DNA from: Rheinheimera pacifica
Lineage (GTDB): Bacteria > Pseudomonadota > Gammaproteobacteria > Enterobacterales > Alteromonadaceae
Length of the DNA stretch: 64,000 nucleotides
Direction: 5' to 3'
Assembly (NCBI RefSeq): GCF_024809855.1
Contig: NZ_JANUEM010000005.1
Span: 1-64,000 of the forward strand
Shown here: piece by piece, positions 14,205 through 22,632 of the stretch
Layout: the number at the start of each line of letters is the position of its first letter
Numbering within the stretch: position 1 is the first letter of the stretch
The notes under the pieces: generated by a model
Database searches by the model: none
Told to the model about the DNA's origin: nothing
Seen by the model: only the letters and a program-made list of their open reading frames with translations
Program-made: the position numbers and the translations under genes

Positions 14205-16961
14205 TCACAACATGCTATTAATGGCTTCAACCCGTTTAACAACTTCAGCATCGCGGCTTTTTACATTGGCCAATATGGTTTTAGCTTTGCTTTTATTGTC
14301 AGAGCGCACCAGTGCTTCTGCATAATTTAGCTTAACCAGATCATTATCCGGTCTTATTGCCAGCGATTGCTCAAAGGCTTTTATTGCGTCAGGCAGGTTA
14401 TCCATTTTCATCAGCACTTTGCCGTAGGTGTCTAATACATCAGGATGTTTTGGAGCCTGCTTTATCGCTTTCTCAATATGTTGTTTGGCTTCAGGTAACT
14501 GGTTTTGCTCTGCCAGGATCCAGGCATAGTTATTCAGTATGATGTAATTGTCAGGGGATGCCTGCAAAATTTCGTCATAAAGTTCAAAGGCTTTTTTCTT
14601 ATCAGATTCCAGCAGCAAGTTAGCATAAAACAGTTTCAGATTGCCGCTGGCCGGGTTTTTACTGAAATGACCGTCTAAAAACTCTACCGCACGCTGATGC
14701 GAGTAGTCTTTTGAATAAATTTCAGCAATAAACATGGCTGTCTGATCGGTTGGGGCTAACTGATAGCTTTGATTAAAAGCTGCAACTGCTGGTGGGATCT
14801 GGCCATTTAAGAACAGTATCCGGCCTTTTAAAAACTGCATTTCAGCCGTTGCAGCGTCAGCGTCTGTCAGGTTTTTAAAGCTATCTAAGGCTTTGGCATA
14901 GTCTTTCGATTCAGACAACGCCATGATTTTACTGCGCAGCAGCATTGGGTTTTTCGGATGTTTAATCAATAGCTTATCGGCAACCTTAATTGCTTCGGCA
15001 TGGCGTTTAGCCAGGCTAAGGCTGGTTGCATAGAAGTACGCAGCCCGCAGGTTTTCCGGCTCTTGCTGGTACCAGCGCTCGCTTAATGCCAGTACCTCTT
15101 TCTGATTACCAAGCTGAGCATGGGAGTCTATTAATGTCAGCCAGTAAGCGGCGGTGGCATTAACCATATTTACTGATGGATCACCAATAACCTCTATAGC
15201 TTTTTTAAAGTCCTGTTGCTGGTAGTGCATACGGGCCAGTGTTAACCGCAGCGCGTTGTTAGCGGGGTTATCTTTTAAAATAGCACTTGCCCGTTTTATT
15301 GCGTCAGCACCTTTGTCGTCATCTTTACTCAGCGCATAATATTGCTGTAAGGCTGGCAGGTAAGTTGGATGTTTCTCTATTGATCTGATCAGAAGTTGCT
15401 TTGCTTGCACAAAATCACTCTTTGAGCCGGCAACAAGGGCCTGCAATAGCAAAGTAAAAGGCTGGTCAGGAGTAGCTTGCTGCGCTTGTTGCAGAAAGAC
15501 TTCGGCTTCAGCAAACTGCTTTTGCAGCATAGCGCCGTAAGCTTTCAGATTGTAGCCAACAACAGCCAGCTTTTCGTCTGATAACCATTCGTCAACTATG
15601 GCTGATGCTTTGTCATACTCTTTTTGTCTGAGGTAACTGATAGCCAGCACCACACGGGTCTGATCATGGTTTGGGTCCAGTTGCAAAGCCTGCTCAAGAT
15701 CCCTTAAGCCGCTGGATTCCTGGCCATCAATGCCCATTTTTAACAACCCTAAAGTTGTCATTGATGTGACATCTTTACTGTTTTCACTTAATTCATATTT
15801 GGCAATCAGCTCCTGCGCCGCAGTAGCCGAACCTTGTTTAATGAGTTGAAATGAGGTTGCGGCAAGTAATTTGTAGTCCATTGCCTGCGGATCCTGATTC
15901 GCCAGAATCGCTTGTGCCTGATCAAGCTGACCAGACTTTAATTGCAAAGAGGCATAAAGATTTTGTAACGGCGGATATTGCGGCAGTTGGCTTTCTATCG
16001 CACTCAGGTGGTTTAATGTCTGACTTTCCAGCCCCAGATGCAGTGATGCTAACGCCGCAATAACACGTGCGCTGGTATTACGCATGCCGTTGTTGATTGC
16101 TTTCTCAATATGCTCTTTGGCCAGAGTGTAGTTTTCACGCTCATACTCCAGCACCGCTTTTAGATAATTCGTAAACGGCTGGTTTGGAAAAGCTTTTAAT
16201 AGCAAGGCTAATTCTTTATCTGCTAAATCAAATTGCTCTGTGCTGACCAGGTTTTGTGTCAGCATCAGACGGGCTTGCAAGTTATTGGGTACCATGGTCA
16301 GATAGTTGCGCATGCTTTCAATAGAAGCAGCATACTGCTCTTCTGCCAACTGGGTTCTGCCTTGCAGAAATAATGCTTCGGCATAAAGTAAGCTGTCAGG
16401 CTGCACCTGTTTAATGATTTCAAGTGCCTGGGCGTTATTGCGGTTGGCAATAAGTAAATGCGCCTGAGCATAAACTGCGGCGTCGCTGAAGTTGTTTTGA
16501 GTTGCCAGTTGGTCAAAAAGTGCTATGGCAGCATCAGCATCGCCGAGCTCTAACTGAGCCAGAGCACGGTATACGTCAATATAAGTTTGCTGTTCTGGTG
16601 GCAGTGTCTCATCAGCAAAGTGCGCCAGAACTGCCTGATAATCAGCAGCCTGATAGCTGCTGCGAACCAGAGGTAAAGCGACTTTATCTTTATCGCTGCC
16701 ATAACTCAGTGCACGTGCCAGCTCTTTCTCAGCAGATACGCTGTCACCAATCTGTAACTGGAGTAAACCAAGAGCCAAACGGTACTCTGCATTCTCCGGT
16801 TCCTGTTGTACGGCTGATTTCAACTCGATCACAGCTGCACTGTATTGTTTATTCTGAATAAAACCCAGTGCATCACTATAATGCTCTGTCGCATCTTTAC
16901 TGCCACAACCGGAAAGCAGCGCCAGCATAACGGCGCTGGCGAGCAGGGTAGTTTTTTTCAT
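14205..16961 (-). CDS. prsT: PEP-CTERM system TPR-repeat lipoprotein PrsT
   Basis: A 918-residue predicted lipoprotein, close to the usual size of the exosortase-associated TPR lipoprotein family (TIGR02917). The signal peptide MKKTTLLASAVMLALLSGC ends in a lipobox with Cys19. The rest is a nearly unbroken array of tetratricopeptide repeats (for example NAEYRLALGLLQLQIGDSVSAEKE and the C-terminal PDVLDTYGKVLMKMDNLPDA), as expected of an envelope scaffold for export or assembly. The start at 16961 has AAGGAG eight bases upstream; 21 further in-frame codons ahead of it run into wecC's 3' end. It follows wecC by 31 bases and is probably co-transcribed from the ACP gene. Confidence 0.92.
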   Translation of the reverse strand: MKKTTLLASAVMLALLSGCGSKDATEHYSDALGFIQNKQYSAAVIELKSAVQQEPENAEYRLALGLLQLQIGDSVSAEKELARALSYGSDKDKVALPLVRSSYQAADYQAVLAHFADETLPPEQQTYIDVYRALAQLELGDADAAIALFDQLATQNNFSDAAVYAQAHLLIANRNNAQALEIIKQVQPDSLLYAEALFLQGRTQLAEEQYAASIESMRNYLTMVPNNLQARLMLTQNLVSTEQFDLADKELALLLKAFPNQPFTNYLKAVLEYERENYTLAKEHIEKAINNGMRNTSARVIAALASLHLGLESQTLNHLSAIESQLPQYPPLQNLYASLQLKSGQLDQAQAILANQDPQAMDYKLLAATSFQLIKQGSATAAQELIAKYELSENSKDVTSMTTLGLLKMGIDGQESSGLRDLEQALQLDPNHDQTRVVLAISYLRQKEYDKASAIVDEWLSDEKLAVVGYNLKAYGAMLQKQFAEAEVFLQQAQQATPDQPFTLLLQALVAGSKSDFVQAKQLLIRSIEKHPTYLPALQQYYALSKDDDKGADAIKRASAILKDNPANNALRLTLARMHYQQQDFKKAIEVIGDPSVNMVNATAAYWLTLIDSHAQLGNQKEVLALSERWYQQEPENLRAAYFYATSLSLAKRHAEAIKVADKLLIKHPKNPMLLRSKIMALSESKDYAKALDSFKNLTDADAATAEMQFLKGRILFLNGQIPPAVAAFNQSYQLAPTDQTAMFIAEIYSKDYSHQRAVEFLDGHFSKNPASGNLKLFYANLLLESDKKKAFELYDEILQASPDNYIILNNYAWILAEQNQLPEAKQHIEKAIKQAPKHPDVLDTYGKVLMKMDNLPDAIKAFEQSLAIRPDNDLVKLNYAEALVRSDNKSKAKTILANVKSRDAEVVKRVEAINSML

Positions 16962-16992
16962 GGTTACACTCCTTGTAGTGAAATGGTTTTCG

Positions 16993-18237
16993 TTAACCGA
17001 AAATGCCCCGGGTATCAATAACAACTTTAGTTGCTACATCTACCGGATGCAGGGTTTTAAACTGCTTATGGTCGACCAGTACCACTAATATATTGGCTTG
17101 TTCTAATGCCTGTGGCAAAGAGGTTAACCGGCTATTGTGGTCAGCATATTTTTTCGGTAGCTGTTTAATATTAGGCTCTACCAGCAAAATTTCGCCAATA
17201 TTGTCTTCTAATAACGACATTGCGATATCCAGCGCCGGGCTTTCACGCAGGTCGTCAATATCGGCTTTAAACGCTAAGCCTAAGCAAGCTATAACCGGCT
17301 TTTTAAACTGATCAGCGGCCTGCTTTATTTTATTAATCACGTAATGCGGTTTGCTGTCGTTAATTTCACGCGCCTTGCGGATAATCTGCGCCTGCTCTGG
17401 TGCTGAGTCAACAATAAACCATGGATCAACGGCAATACAGTGGCCACCTACACCCGGGCCCGGGGTTAAAATATTAACCCTTGGGTGACGGTTAGCCAGT
17501 TTGATCAATTCCCAAACGTTAATTTTTAAGTGATCACAAATCATCGACAGTTCATTGGCAAAGGCAATATTAACATCGCGGAATGAGTTTTCTGTCAGCT
17601 TAGCCATTTCTGCTGTGCGGGCGTTAGTTAATAAACATTCGCCGCGTACAAACAGGTGATACAGGGCAACGGCTTTTTGTGCACAACGCTCGGTAATACC
17701 GCCGATGATCCGGTCATTGCTAACCAGCTCTTGCAAAACGCGACCCGGCAATACGCGCTCCGGGCAGTGGGCAATAAACACATCGGCTTTGTCAGGGTCC
17801 TGATGCGGCATAACCAGATCCGGACGCAGTTCAGCCAGCCAGGCTGAAATTTTATCGGTAGTACCAACCGGAGAGGTCGATTCAAGCACAATAAGGTTAC
17901 CTTTAGCGATCACCGGAGCAATATTTTCCAGCGCAGCCTTGATGTAACTTAAATCAGGGGTTTTATTTTCTTTAAACGGCGTGGGCACGGCTATCATAAA
18001 AGCTTCTGCCGGTTCCGGCGTTAAAGACGCTTTTAATTTTCCGGTGGTAACGGCAGCTTGTACCAGCATATCCAAATCAGGTTCAACAATATGAATTTTG
18101 CCCTGATTAATGGTGTTAACCGCATGCTCTGACACATCAACGCCAAGCACTTCCACCCCGCGGGAGGCGATAACTGCGGCGGTAGGTAAACCTATATAGC
18201 CCAAACCTATTACTGATACACGGGAAAAACTCTGCAT
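16993..18237 (-). CDS. wecC: UDP-N-acetyl-D-mannosamine dehydrogenase
   Basis: Oxidises UDP-ManNAc to UDP-ManNAcA, giving an acidic sugar donor. At 414 residues it is close to E. coli WecC (420). It has the N-terminal Rossmann motif GLGYIGLPTAA, the ESTSPVGTT segment, and the catalytic-Cys motif GPGVGGHCIAVDPWF, followed by the C-terminal UDP-binding domain (LGLAFKADIDDLRESPA). Other UDP-sugar dehydrogenases share these motifs, so the exact sugar is likely rather than certain. No UDP-GlcNAc 2-epimerase gene lies in the window. AAAGGA precedes the ATG; the ACP gene lies 64 bases upstream. Confidence 0.88.
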   Translation of the reverse strand: MQSFSRVSVIGLGYIGLPTAAVIASRGVEVLGVDVSEHAVNTINQGKIHIVEPDLDMLVQAAVTTGKLKASLTPEPAEAFMIAVPTPFKENKTPDLSYIKAALENIAPVIAKGNLIVLESTSPVGTTDKISAWLAELRPDLVMPHQDPDKADVFIAHCPERVLPGRVLQELVSNDRIIGGITERCAQKAVALYHLFVRGECLLTNARTAEMAKLTENSFRDVNIAFANELSMICDHLKINVWELIKLANRHPRVNILTPGPGVGGHCIAVDPWFIVDSAPEQAQIIRKAREINDSKPHYVINKIKQAADQFKKPVIACLGLAFKADIDDLRESPALDIAMSLLEDNIGEILLVEPNIKQLPKKYADHNSRLTSLPQALEQANILVVLVDHKQFKTLHPVDVATKVVIDTRGIFG

Positions 18238-18301
18238 ATTGTGTCCTTTATACCTGAGGTTTTACTGTCTGACGCTGTACCATATAAGGCATAATGCGAT
18301 G

Positions 18302-18544
18302 TCAGGCAGCTTGTTTTTGAGTGACGAATTTACTTAACTGGCCAAAGTTTTCAAACACGTCGGCGGATATTTCATCATCATTAATCTGGATACCCAGTTG
18401 CTCTTCCAGTTCGGTTATTACAGCAATAACTGCCATAGAATCAAACTCAGGAATCGCACCCAGCAAGGGGGTATCGTCATTAAATTGTTTATCTATTTGC
18501 AAGACGGCGCGTAAGATATCAGCGAGAAGTTGCTGGTGTGGCAT
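18302..18544 (-). CDS. Acyl carrier protein, exosortase locus
   Basis: A small acidic protein of 80 residues with the phosphopantetheine site in EFDSMAVIAVITELEEQL (Ser of DSM near residue 36), consistent with a dedicated acyl carrier protein. It is not the fatty-acid-synthesis AcpP, which has DSLD and different flanks. It faces a divergent acyl-CoA ligase gene, and ACP, ligase, PLP decarboxylase and two hydrolases recur together in XrtA loci. The ribosome-binding site is TAAGGAAG. A sigma-54-like promoter lies just upstream. It probably heads the ACP-wecC-prsT transcript. Confidence 0.9.
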   Translation of the reverse strand: MPHQQLLADILRAVLQIDKQFNDDTPLLGAIPEFDSMAVIAVITELEEQLGIQINDDEISADVFENFGQLSKFVTQKQAA

Positions 18545-18578
18545 AATGCTTCCTTAAAATAACAGGTAGTTCCCTGAT

Positions 18579-18596
18579 TTGCGTAAAAGGTGCCGC
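18579..18596 (-). promoter_or_regulatory. Sigma-54-like promoter for the ACP-wecC-prsT operon
   Basis: On the minus strand CGGCACCTTTTACGCA keeps the invariant GG (18594-18593) and GC (18582-18581) exactly ten bases apart, plus CAC after GG and A after GC. It departs from consensus at the first T and in the TT before GC. The predicted start near 18569 leaves a 25-base leader ending in a good ribosome-binding site. It is weaker than the promoter ahead of the PEP-CTERM gene. Confidence 0.45.
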
Positions 18597-18700
18597 TGCG
18601 GTTAAACTACACGGAGTAGATAAATTACAGTCGGATTTTCCGCAAAACTGTTTTATTATTGCACACAAAGGGATAAAAAGTGAAAGGTCTGAAGGATACT

Positions 18701-20293
18701 ATGACCAAAAATCTCCACGATATCGTTACCCAGTCTGCTGCGCGTTTTCCTAAACGACCTGCACTGTACTTTAAAAATACCGCCTTAACTTATGCTGAAC
18801 TTGCTTCAGGCGTAACAACAACTGCTATGCAGTTGCAAGCGCAGGATATTCAGCGTTTTGACCGGGTTGCGGTGTACCTGCCCAAACAATTTGAAACCGT
18901 GTTCAGCCTGTTTGGCTGTGCTATGGCCGGTGCGGTATTTGTGCCGGTGAATCCGGGTTTAAAGGCGGCGCAGGTTGCTCATATCCTGCAGGATTGTAAT
19001 GTCCGGGTGCTGATTACCAGTAAAGACCGGTTGGCAACGTTAGAAGAAGAGCTGCATATGTGCAGTGATTTGCATACGGTGCTGTTAACGGACGTTGCTG
19101 AAGATATGAACCCTCTGGCGCATATTCAGTTAAAGTCATTCTATGCTGATGTCAGCCACAGAACACTGCAGTTATATCCGCATGCAACCGATCAGGATAT
19201 GGCCGCTATTTTGTACACCTCGGGCAGTACCGGTAAACCCAAAGGGGTGGTGCTGTCACATCGTAATATGCTGGTAGGTGCGCAAAGCGTATCAAGCTAT
19301 CTGAATAACACACCCGATGATGTTTTACTGGCATTGTTACCTCTGAGTTTTGATTACGGCCTAAGCCAGCTAACTACCGCATTTTTAACCGGCGCCAGTG
19401 TCGTGTTACTGGATTTTTTTCTGGTGCAGGATGTCGTACGCACAGTGCAGCAGTTCGGCGTAACAGGTATTGCTGCGGTACCGCCGTTGTGGGCGCAACT
19501 GGCCAAAGCTAATTGGGTTGAAGGCAGCACTGACACCGTGCGCTATCTGACTAACTCTGGTGGTGCTATGCCACAAGCCTTACTGCAGCAGTTGCAACAG
19601 TTATTTAATAAGGCAGAACCTTATTTAATGTATGGCTTAACCGAGGCATTTCGTTCTACTTATTTACCGCCAGCTGAACTGGAAAGACGGCCTGGCTCTA
19701 TGGGCAAAGCTATTCCGAATGCTGAGATTGTTGTAGTGCGGGAAGATGGCAGTATCTGTGCCCCCAATGAGCCGGGAGAGCTGGTGCATCGCGGGCCACT
19801 GGTGAGCATGGGTTACTGGAATGCCCCGGATAAAACAGCAGAACGTTTTAAGTTTGACCCTGTAGCGCCCAAAGGCATTCAGCTACCTCAACTTGCGGTG
19901 TGGTCTGGTGATACGGTGCGCTATGACGAAGACGGCTTTTTGTATTTTATTGGCCGGCGCGATGAAATGATTAAAACCTCTGGCTACCGGGTAAGCCCAA
20001 CAGAAGTAGAAGAGGCTGTTTACCAACTTAGCCCGGCACTGGTTGATGTTGCTGCCATTGGGGTGCCACACCCGGAACTTGAGCAGGCAATTTTGGTGTT
20101 ATTTGCCTGTAAAGAGGGTAGTGAGCCTGATATTGCCAACTGGACAACTCAGCTAAAACGTAATTTGCCTAATTTTATGCAGCCCAAAGCGTTAATTTTG
20201 CAGGTGGGTTTACCAAAAAATGCCAATGGTAAAATTGACCGTAAGCTATTATCAGAGCAGTACCGGGGTTATTTTAGTGAGGCATCCAGATGA
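18701..20293 (+). CDS. Acyl-CoA ligase (AMP-forming), exosortase A system-associated
   Basis: A 530-residue adenylate-forming enzyme of the type found in XrtA loci (TIGR03098). Motifs in order: the P-loop ILYTSGSTGKPKG, YGLTEAFRST, SGDTVRYDEDGFLYF with GRRDEMIKTSGYRVSP, and the C-terminal catalytic Lys in NANGKIDR. It should activate a carboxylic acid, probably for loading onto the adjacent ACP. The ATG at 18701 has AAGGA four bases upstream; a GTG seven codons earlier (18680) with AAAGGGA is possible. The stop overlaps the decarboxylase start (ATGA). Confidence 0.9.
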   Translation: MTKNLHDIVTQSAARFPKRPALYFKNTALTYAELASGVTTTAMQLQAQDIQRFDRVAVYLPKQFETVFSLFGCAMAGAVFVPVNPGLKAAQVAHILQDCNVRVLITSKDRLATLEEELHMCSDLHTVLLTDVAEDMNPLAHIQLKSFYADVSHRTLQLYPHATDQDMAAILYTSGSTGKPKGVVLSHRNMLVGAQSVSSYLNNTPDDVLLALLPLSFDYGLSQLTTAFLTGASVVLLDFFLVQDVVRTVQQFGVTGIAAVPPLWAQLAKANWVEGSTDTVRYLTNSGGAMPQALLQQLQQLFNKAEPYLMYGLTEAFRSTYLPPAELERRPGSMGKAIPNAEIVVVREDGSICAPNEPGELVHRGPLVSMGYWNAPDKTAERFKFDPVAPKGIQLPQLAVWSGDTVRYDEDGFLYFIGRRDEMIKTSGYRVSPTEVEEAVYQLSPALVDVAAIGVPHPELEQAILVLFACKEGSEPDIANWTTQLKRNLPNFMQPKALILQVGLPKNANGKIDRKLLSEQYRGYFSEASR

Positions 20294-21549
20294 GTAGTAC
20301 CCTGAATACCGAAACAAAACCTCAGGCACCACAGCATGAGCTTATGTCGCAATTTAGCTGTCAGGGCGATAACCTGTTGCTGGGTGGGTTCAGCCTTAAT
20401 GCCATCAGTACTCTGCTTGGCAAAGCCGTGTTTTATGCTTATGACCGCCAGGTAATTAACCGGCAGATCCAACGTTTCAGGGAAGCAATTCCTGGCAGAA
20501 TTAAGCTGCACTATGCGGTAAAAGCCAACCCTTACGGGCCTGTTGTGCAACATATGCGCCCTTTAGTAGACGGTTTTGATGTTGCCTCGCAAAAAGAAAT
20601 GCTGCTGGCGATACAAAGCGGTATGCCGGTAGCCGATATCAGCTTTGCCGGGCCTGGTAAAACTGATACTGAGCTGGCCTCGGCTATTACAGCAGGTGTA
20701 ACGCTGAATGTAGAGTCAGCCACTGAGTTGCGGCGTATTTGCCGCTTAGGCGAACAGCATCAGGTCACACCGCAGGTGGCTCTGCGGGTTAACCCGGCGT
20801 TTGAACTTAAAGCGTCAGGTATGAAAATGGCTGGCGGTGCTAAGCCTTTTGGTATTGATGAAGAACAAGTATTTGAATTGCTGACACAGATAGCCGCCAT
20901 GCCGGTTAAGTTGCGCGGTTTTCATATTTTTTGTGGCTCGCAGAATCTAAAAACCGAAGCACTGACCGAAGCCCATCAGCTTACATTTGCTCTGGCGGCT
21001 AAACTGGTTGCCGCTTGCCCATACCGGCCGGATTTAATCAATTTGGGTGGCGGTTTTGGCATTCCTTATTTTCCCGGTGAAAAACGGCTTGATTTACAGC
21101 CTATTGGTTTATCGCTTACGCAGCTATTACAGCAACACGAACAAGCGCTTGCCGGTATTGAGCTGGTGATTGAGCTTGGCCGTTATCTGGTGGCAGAAGC
21201 TGGTGTTTATGCTTGTCAGGTGGTTGATAAAAAAGTGTCCCGTGGCACAACTTATCTGGTGTGTAACGGTGGTTTACATCATCATCTGGCTAACTCCGGC
21301 AATTTTGGTCAGGTAATTCGCAAAAACTACCCGGTGGCGCTTGGTAATAAAATGCAGCAAGCTGTCGTTGAACCGGTAACAGTGGTTGGGCCTTTATGCA
21401 CACCACTGGATATACTGGCAGATAAGGTCAGCCTGCCACAGGCTGACATCGGAGACTGGATAGTGGTGTACCAGTCCGGGGCTTACGGGCCTACTGCAAG
21501 CCCACAGGACTTTCTTGGCCATGCCGCAGTGGCAGAGATTTTACTGTGA
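20290..21549 (+). CDS. Pyridoxal-dependent decarboxylase, exosortase A system-associated
   Basis: A 419-residue fold-type III PLP enzyme of the LysA/ornithine decarboxylase group (TIGR03099 type). The PLP Lys is in HYAVKANPYGP near residue 78. Phosphate and substrate contacts are seen in LINLGGGFGIPYF, ELGRYLVAEAGVY and the C-terminal YQSGAYG. It probably decarboxylates an amino acid to give an amine or modified amino acid for the acyl module. Coupled by ATGA to the acyl-CoA ligase. Confidence 0.9.
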   Translation: MSSTLNTETKPQAPQHELMSQFSCQGDNLLLGGFSLNAISTLLGKAVFYAYDRQVINRQIQRFREAIPGRIKLHYAVKANPYGPVVQHMRPLVDGFDVASQKEMLLAIQSGMPVADISFAGPGKTDTELASAITAGVTLNVESATELRRICRLGEQHQVTPQVALRVNPAFELKASGMKMAGGAKPFGIDEEQVFELLTQIAAMPVKLRGFHIFCGSQNLKTEALTEAHQLTFALAAKLVAACPYRPDLINLGGGFGIPYFPGEKRLDLQPIGLSLTQLLQQHEQALAGIELVIELGRYLVAEAGVYACQVVDKKVSRGTTYLVCNGGLHHHLANSGNFGQVIRKNYPVALGNKMQQAVVEPVTVVGPLCTPLDILADKVSLPQADIGDWIVVYQSGAYGPTASPQDFLGHAAVAEILL

Positions 21550-21579
21550 TGGGATAACCACTAAGCAGAGAGCGTTAAC

Positions 21580-22632
21580 ATGGCTAAGGATAGTCAGATA
21601 TGGAAAACGTTATTGCTGGCCCTGATTTTATTTATGCTGATGGAGTTGTTATTACAACTCAGGGCGCAGCTGAAGTTTGGCAACAGTATTTTTACCACGG
21701 CCTATGCTGATAAAGGCGCGCAAGGCTCATTGTTTGTGCAGCGCAATGGTTATCAGCTGCTGGCGCCGGATATTGAGTTTGCCGGCAGCAGTATTAAAGT
21801 ACAAAGTAACCAACTGGGGCTGCGTTCTGCGGCTATAGAGCCGAAAGTAAACGGCACTGTCAGAGTGATTGCACTGGGAGCCTCCAGCACTTATGGCGCC
21901 TATGCAGCGACTAACGCTGATACTTTCCCGGCGATATTACAACGCATCAGTAGTGATATACCGCTTGAGGTCATTAATGCCGGTATACCGGGAAACGACA
22001 TCAGCAGTCAGTATTTGCTGTATGCAGAGCAACTGGCGGGGTTGTCTGAAGATGTGTTAATTCTGTATTCCGGTTTGAGTAACGATGTGGGCCGTTTGTG
22101 TCAGCGAAACCGCACGGCTAAAAGTTACGCTTTACCACAGTTACAGGCGCCAAAATGGTTATTAAGCGTGGATTTGCTGTTGAAAAACAGTACAAATTTA
22201 CGTTATGTGCCCTACAAATATTCGCCGATGCCCGATCTTGTCCCTTACCTGCAGCAATATGCTGCTTCGCTGCGACAGATAGTCGTTCTGGCACAGCAGA
22301 GACTGGTAAAAACGATACTGTTTGCTGAAAATTTGCGCTCTTTTCGCAGCGAACAGCCATTGCAGCTACAGCAGCAACTGGCCGCTTCAGCACTTTATTA
22401 CACGCCTTGTTTAACAGTCGGGCAGTTTTCTGAAGTATTTGAACAGTACAACCGGGTGCAACAGCAAGTAGCGGCTGAGTTTGCCGGTGTGCATTATGTC
22501 AGTTTGTCGGGGCAGGTGCCTGGCGGGCGCAAATACTTTACCGACAGTGTGCATTTTTCGGCAAAGGGTGAGCAGGCCATTGCCGCAGCTCTGGCACAGG
22601 CGTTAAAAAACACACGGCAGGTGGCGCCATGA
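21580..22632 (+). CDS. Membrane-anchored SGNH/GDSL-like hydrolase or acetyltransferase partner
   Basis: A 350-residue protein with an N-terminal membrane anchor (LLLALILFMLMELLL) and an SGNH-type domain outside. Block I is LGASSTYGAY (nucleophile Ser), the glycine block is NAGIPGNDISS, the Asn block is SGLSNDVGR, and the catalytic Asp/His are in DSVHFSAKG. The next gene, an MBOAT acyltransferase, begins inside its stop (ATGA). SGNH plus MBOAT is the familiar pair for O-acetylation of polysaccharides, as in alginate and peptidoglycan systems, so it may transfer or remove an acyl group rather than act as a plain lipase. Confidence 0.8.
   Translation: MAKDSQIWKTLLLALILFMLMELLLQLRAQLKFGNSIFTTAYADKGAQGSLFVQRNGYQLLAPDIEFAGSSIKVQSNQLGLRSAAIEPKVNGTVRVIALGASSTYGAYAATNADTFPAILQRISSDIPLEVINAGIPGNDISSQYLLYAEQLAGLSEDVLILYSGLSNDVGRLCQRNRTAKSYALPQLQAPKWLLSVDLLLKNSTNLRYVPYKYSPMPDLVPYLQQYAASLRQIVVLAQQRLVKTILFAENLRSFRSEQPLQLQQQLAASALYYTPCLTVGQFSEVFEQYNRVQQQVAAEFAGVHYVSLSGQVPGGRKYFTDSVHFSAKGEQAIAAALAQALKNTRQVAP

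Noticed and set aside
18648-18663. Possible plus-strand sigma-54 site (TTGCA box) ahead of the acyl-CoA ligase
   Set aside because: The bases at the -24 position are TG, not GG.
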